64,000 nucleotides of DNA from Phycisphaerales bacterium (GTDB lineage Bacteria; Planctomycetota; Phycisphaerae; Phycisphaerales; SM1A02). Numbering within the stretch: the stretch's first letter is position 1; each line of letters begins with the position of its first letter. The notes under the pieces are model-generated. The model was not told the origin of the DNA. It saw nothing but the letters and a program-made list of their open reading frames with translations, and made no database searches. The translations under genes were made by a program, and so were the position numbers. Location: positions 1 through 64,000 of the forward strand of contig JAQWPT010000004.1 of NCBI GenBank assembly GCA_029245245.1. The letters run 5' to 3'. This document shows, piece by piece, positions 62,580 through 64,000 of the stretch.

Positions 62580-64000
62580 ATGTTCCGATTTCTCCTGCCA
62601 ATCGCCCTTCTGTTCCTGCCAGCACCCCTTGTACCGATGTCCCTCGCTGCCGACAGCGAGGCTCTTTCCAGCGAGCCATCCAGCAATCAGGTATCGACAC
62701 ATCGGCTCGCCATCGAACTGCTCCGGTACGGCAACGACATCATGCTGATCAACCCGGTGACGGTGGAATCCATCGAGTTGGCCAAGTACTTCTTCCAGGA
62801 AGCCGCCCGTCTGCATCCGAGAGATCCACAGGTCACGGTTCGCCTGATGGAAATGGCGATCCTGGCCGAAGACCAGAAACTGATCGAGTCGGCAACCAAG
62901 GCGGCGCTGACGGCTTCGCCGGAGAACCAGGTCGTTCAACTCCGTCGATTGCTGCAGGCGGTTGATCGTTACCAGTACGCGGAAGAACGTGTGTCCGCCT
63001 ACGAACTTCTGTTGAGTGATGCGAATCAGAAGATGCTTGGCGATCCGATGAGTTCACGGATCGCCCTCAAACTGGCCATGCTGTACCGACGCATGGGAGA
63101 TCTTGACCAGTTCAGCAACTGGCTTGGTCGCTCGATCATCATGGACCCCTCGTATTCCGAGGCGGTCGCGATGGGGGCCGGCTATTTCCAGACCAAGGTC
63201 AATGACCGACTCGCCAGCGTCGAACTGCTTGTCAGCCTGCTGTTGGCGGATCCGACCGACAGCACGACGCCGGCGGTCCTGGCCCACCTCCTCATGGAGG
63301 AAGGGGCCTACACGGCAGCACGTCGCATGTATCACCTCGCGATCAACGACGTGATAGCCAGTGGCATCGGAGCGCAGGGTGACCTCCTGGCTGATCTGGC
63401 GATCGCTGAGTGGGCATGTGGTGATCGGGAGGCCGCTCTGGGCGTCATCCAGTCCAGGCAGCAGGATGCAAACGAGATCTACCGGGCCCTGTCCAGGCGG
63501 GACTCTCCGGATCTTTCACCAATCGATCTGGCTCGCATGGAAGCGCCGTTGACTCCGACACTGGCCACGGTCCGTGCCGTCATTGAGAACGAGGCTGGAG
63601 GCGATGTTGCCGCAGATGCCCTTTCCTCGCTCATTGAAACCTACCAGAGCGGCATGTCCATCCTTGCCAGTCAGAAGGGGACCGAGAAGGAGCAGGCCTG
63701 GTCATTGATTGAGCTCTCCTGGCTCGTCCTCTGGCTCGATGGCGACGTCGAGGATGTCGCGAAGTGGCTGGATCAGGCACAGAAACTTGCAGACATCGAT
63801 GCAGAGGCGATCAAGCGGTTCGATGGATGGATCAGTTTCCGTCGTGGGTTCGATGAAGATGCCGCATTGATTCTCGAGCCCCTGTCCGAAGAAGATTCGG
63901 CTGCCCGGCTCGGGATGGCCTTGATCCGTGAACACCAGGGGCGAAAGCAGGACGCGGCCCGCCTTCTGCTGTCGTTGACTCGATCGGAGGCAGGTTCGAT
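62580..64000 (+). CDS. exported TPR-like protein, runs off the window end
   Basis: The reading frame starts at 62580 and remains open to the right edge, giving at least 473 residues. A signal peptide (about 1-24, FRFLLPIALLFLPAPLVPMSLAA) is followed by repeated helix pairs typical of TPR solenoids (AKYFFQEAARLHPRDPQVTVRLMEMAI, RIALKLAMLYRRMGDLDQFSNWLGRSI). A CTACCATT element about 50 bases upstream may be the -10. The function is unknown; many planctomycete envelope proteins have such solenoids. The C-terminus is outside the window. Confidence 0.8.
   Translation, partial: MFRFLLPIALLFLPAPLVPMSLAADSEALSSEPSSNQVSTHRLAIELLRYGNDIMLINPVTVESIELAKYFFQEAARLHPRDPQVTVRLMEMAILAEDQKLIESATKAALTASPENQVVQLRRLLQAVDRYQYAEERVSAYELLLSDANQKMLGDPMSSRIALKLAMLYRRMGDLDQFSNWLGRSIIMDPSYSEAVAMGAGYFQTKVNDRLASVELLVSLLLADPTDSTTPAVLAHLLMEEGAYTAARRMYHLAINDVIASGIGAQGDLLADLAIAEWACGDREAALGVIQSRQQDANEIYRALSRRDSPDLSPIDLARMEAPLTPTLATVRAVIENEAGGDVAADALSSLIETYQSGMSILASQKGTEKEQAWSLIELSWLVLWLDGDVEDVAKWLDQAQKLADIDAEAIKRFDGWISFRRGFDEDAALILEPLSEEDSAARLGMALIREHQGRKQDAARLLLSLTRSEAGS

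Overview
The window looks like a chromosomal segment of a GC-rich, Gram-negative-type planctomycete, most likely a marine member of the Phycisphaerae. This is an inference from gene content. It carries a MoxR/DUF58/BatA/von Willebrand/coiled-coil operon typical of Planctomycetota, secreted proteins ending in dockerin-like calcium-binding repeats, a TPR protein carrying RNA polymerase alpha-CTD domains, a Tricorn-like protease, and outer-membrane functions (TolC-like protein, lipoproteins, Lgt). I saw no prophage, insertion sequence, integrase or CRISPR array.

Layout. 0-4.4 kb (minus): start of a Tricorn-like protease, a small membrane protein, an APC permease fused to two universal stress domains, and a B12-binding/MeaB-type GTPase fusion. 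4.4-8.5 kb (plus): argS, a VKOR-DsbA-DsbA-like fusion, and a small coupled ORF. 8.5-13 kb (minus): secreted proteins and ComEC. 13.1-16.4 kb: DNA polymerase III delta-prime, lgt and trpD. 16.4-29.3 kb (minus): a tightly packed seven-gene cell-envelope operon headed by MoxR. 29.8-31.2 kb: dnaA, followed by a 478-base non-coding stretch that may hold the replication origin. 31.4-36.3 kb: metallo-beta-lactamase-fold hydrolase, polyprenyl synthase, methyltransferases, rsmJ and a tRNA-Ala. 36.3-43.4 kb: SH3 protein, TolC-like lipoprotein, tsaC, an amidotransferase, a ChaN-like lipoprotein and the TPR/alpha-CTD protein. 43.4-52.6 kb (plus): SpoIID-like protein, prpB, prpC, a 3-hydroxyacyl-CoA dehydrogenase, cytochrome c assembly genes and pyrE. 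52.7-64 kb: a C39-like secreted protein with a structured 5' region, a 2-hydroxyacid dehydrogenase, enolase, a hydrolase/peptide-transporter operon, a secreted repeat protein, and a TPR protein cut by the window end.

Working together. The MoxR operon is built like chaperone-plus-envelope-scaffold systems: an AAA+ ATPase, a DUF58 protein, two BatA/VWA membrane proteins, a 1371-residue membrane coiled-coil protein, an alpha/alpha-toroid protein and an NPCBM-like exported protein. PrpB/PrpC point to propionate oxidation by the methylcitrate route, while the B12/GTPase fusion points to a cobalamin mutase elsewhere in the genome. ResB and CcsA form a System II cytochrome c assembly unit, and the VKOR-DsbA protein supplies disulfides outside the cytoplasm.

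Orientation. Genes left of about 35 kb run mainly on the minus strand and genes right of it mainly on the plus strand. With dnaA at 30-31 kb, this fits divergence from an origin inside the window.
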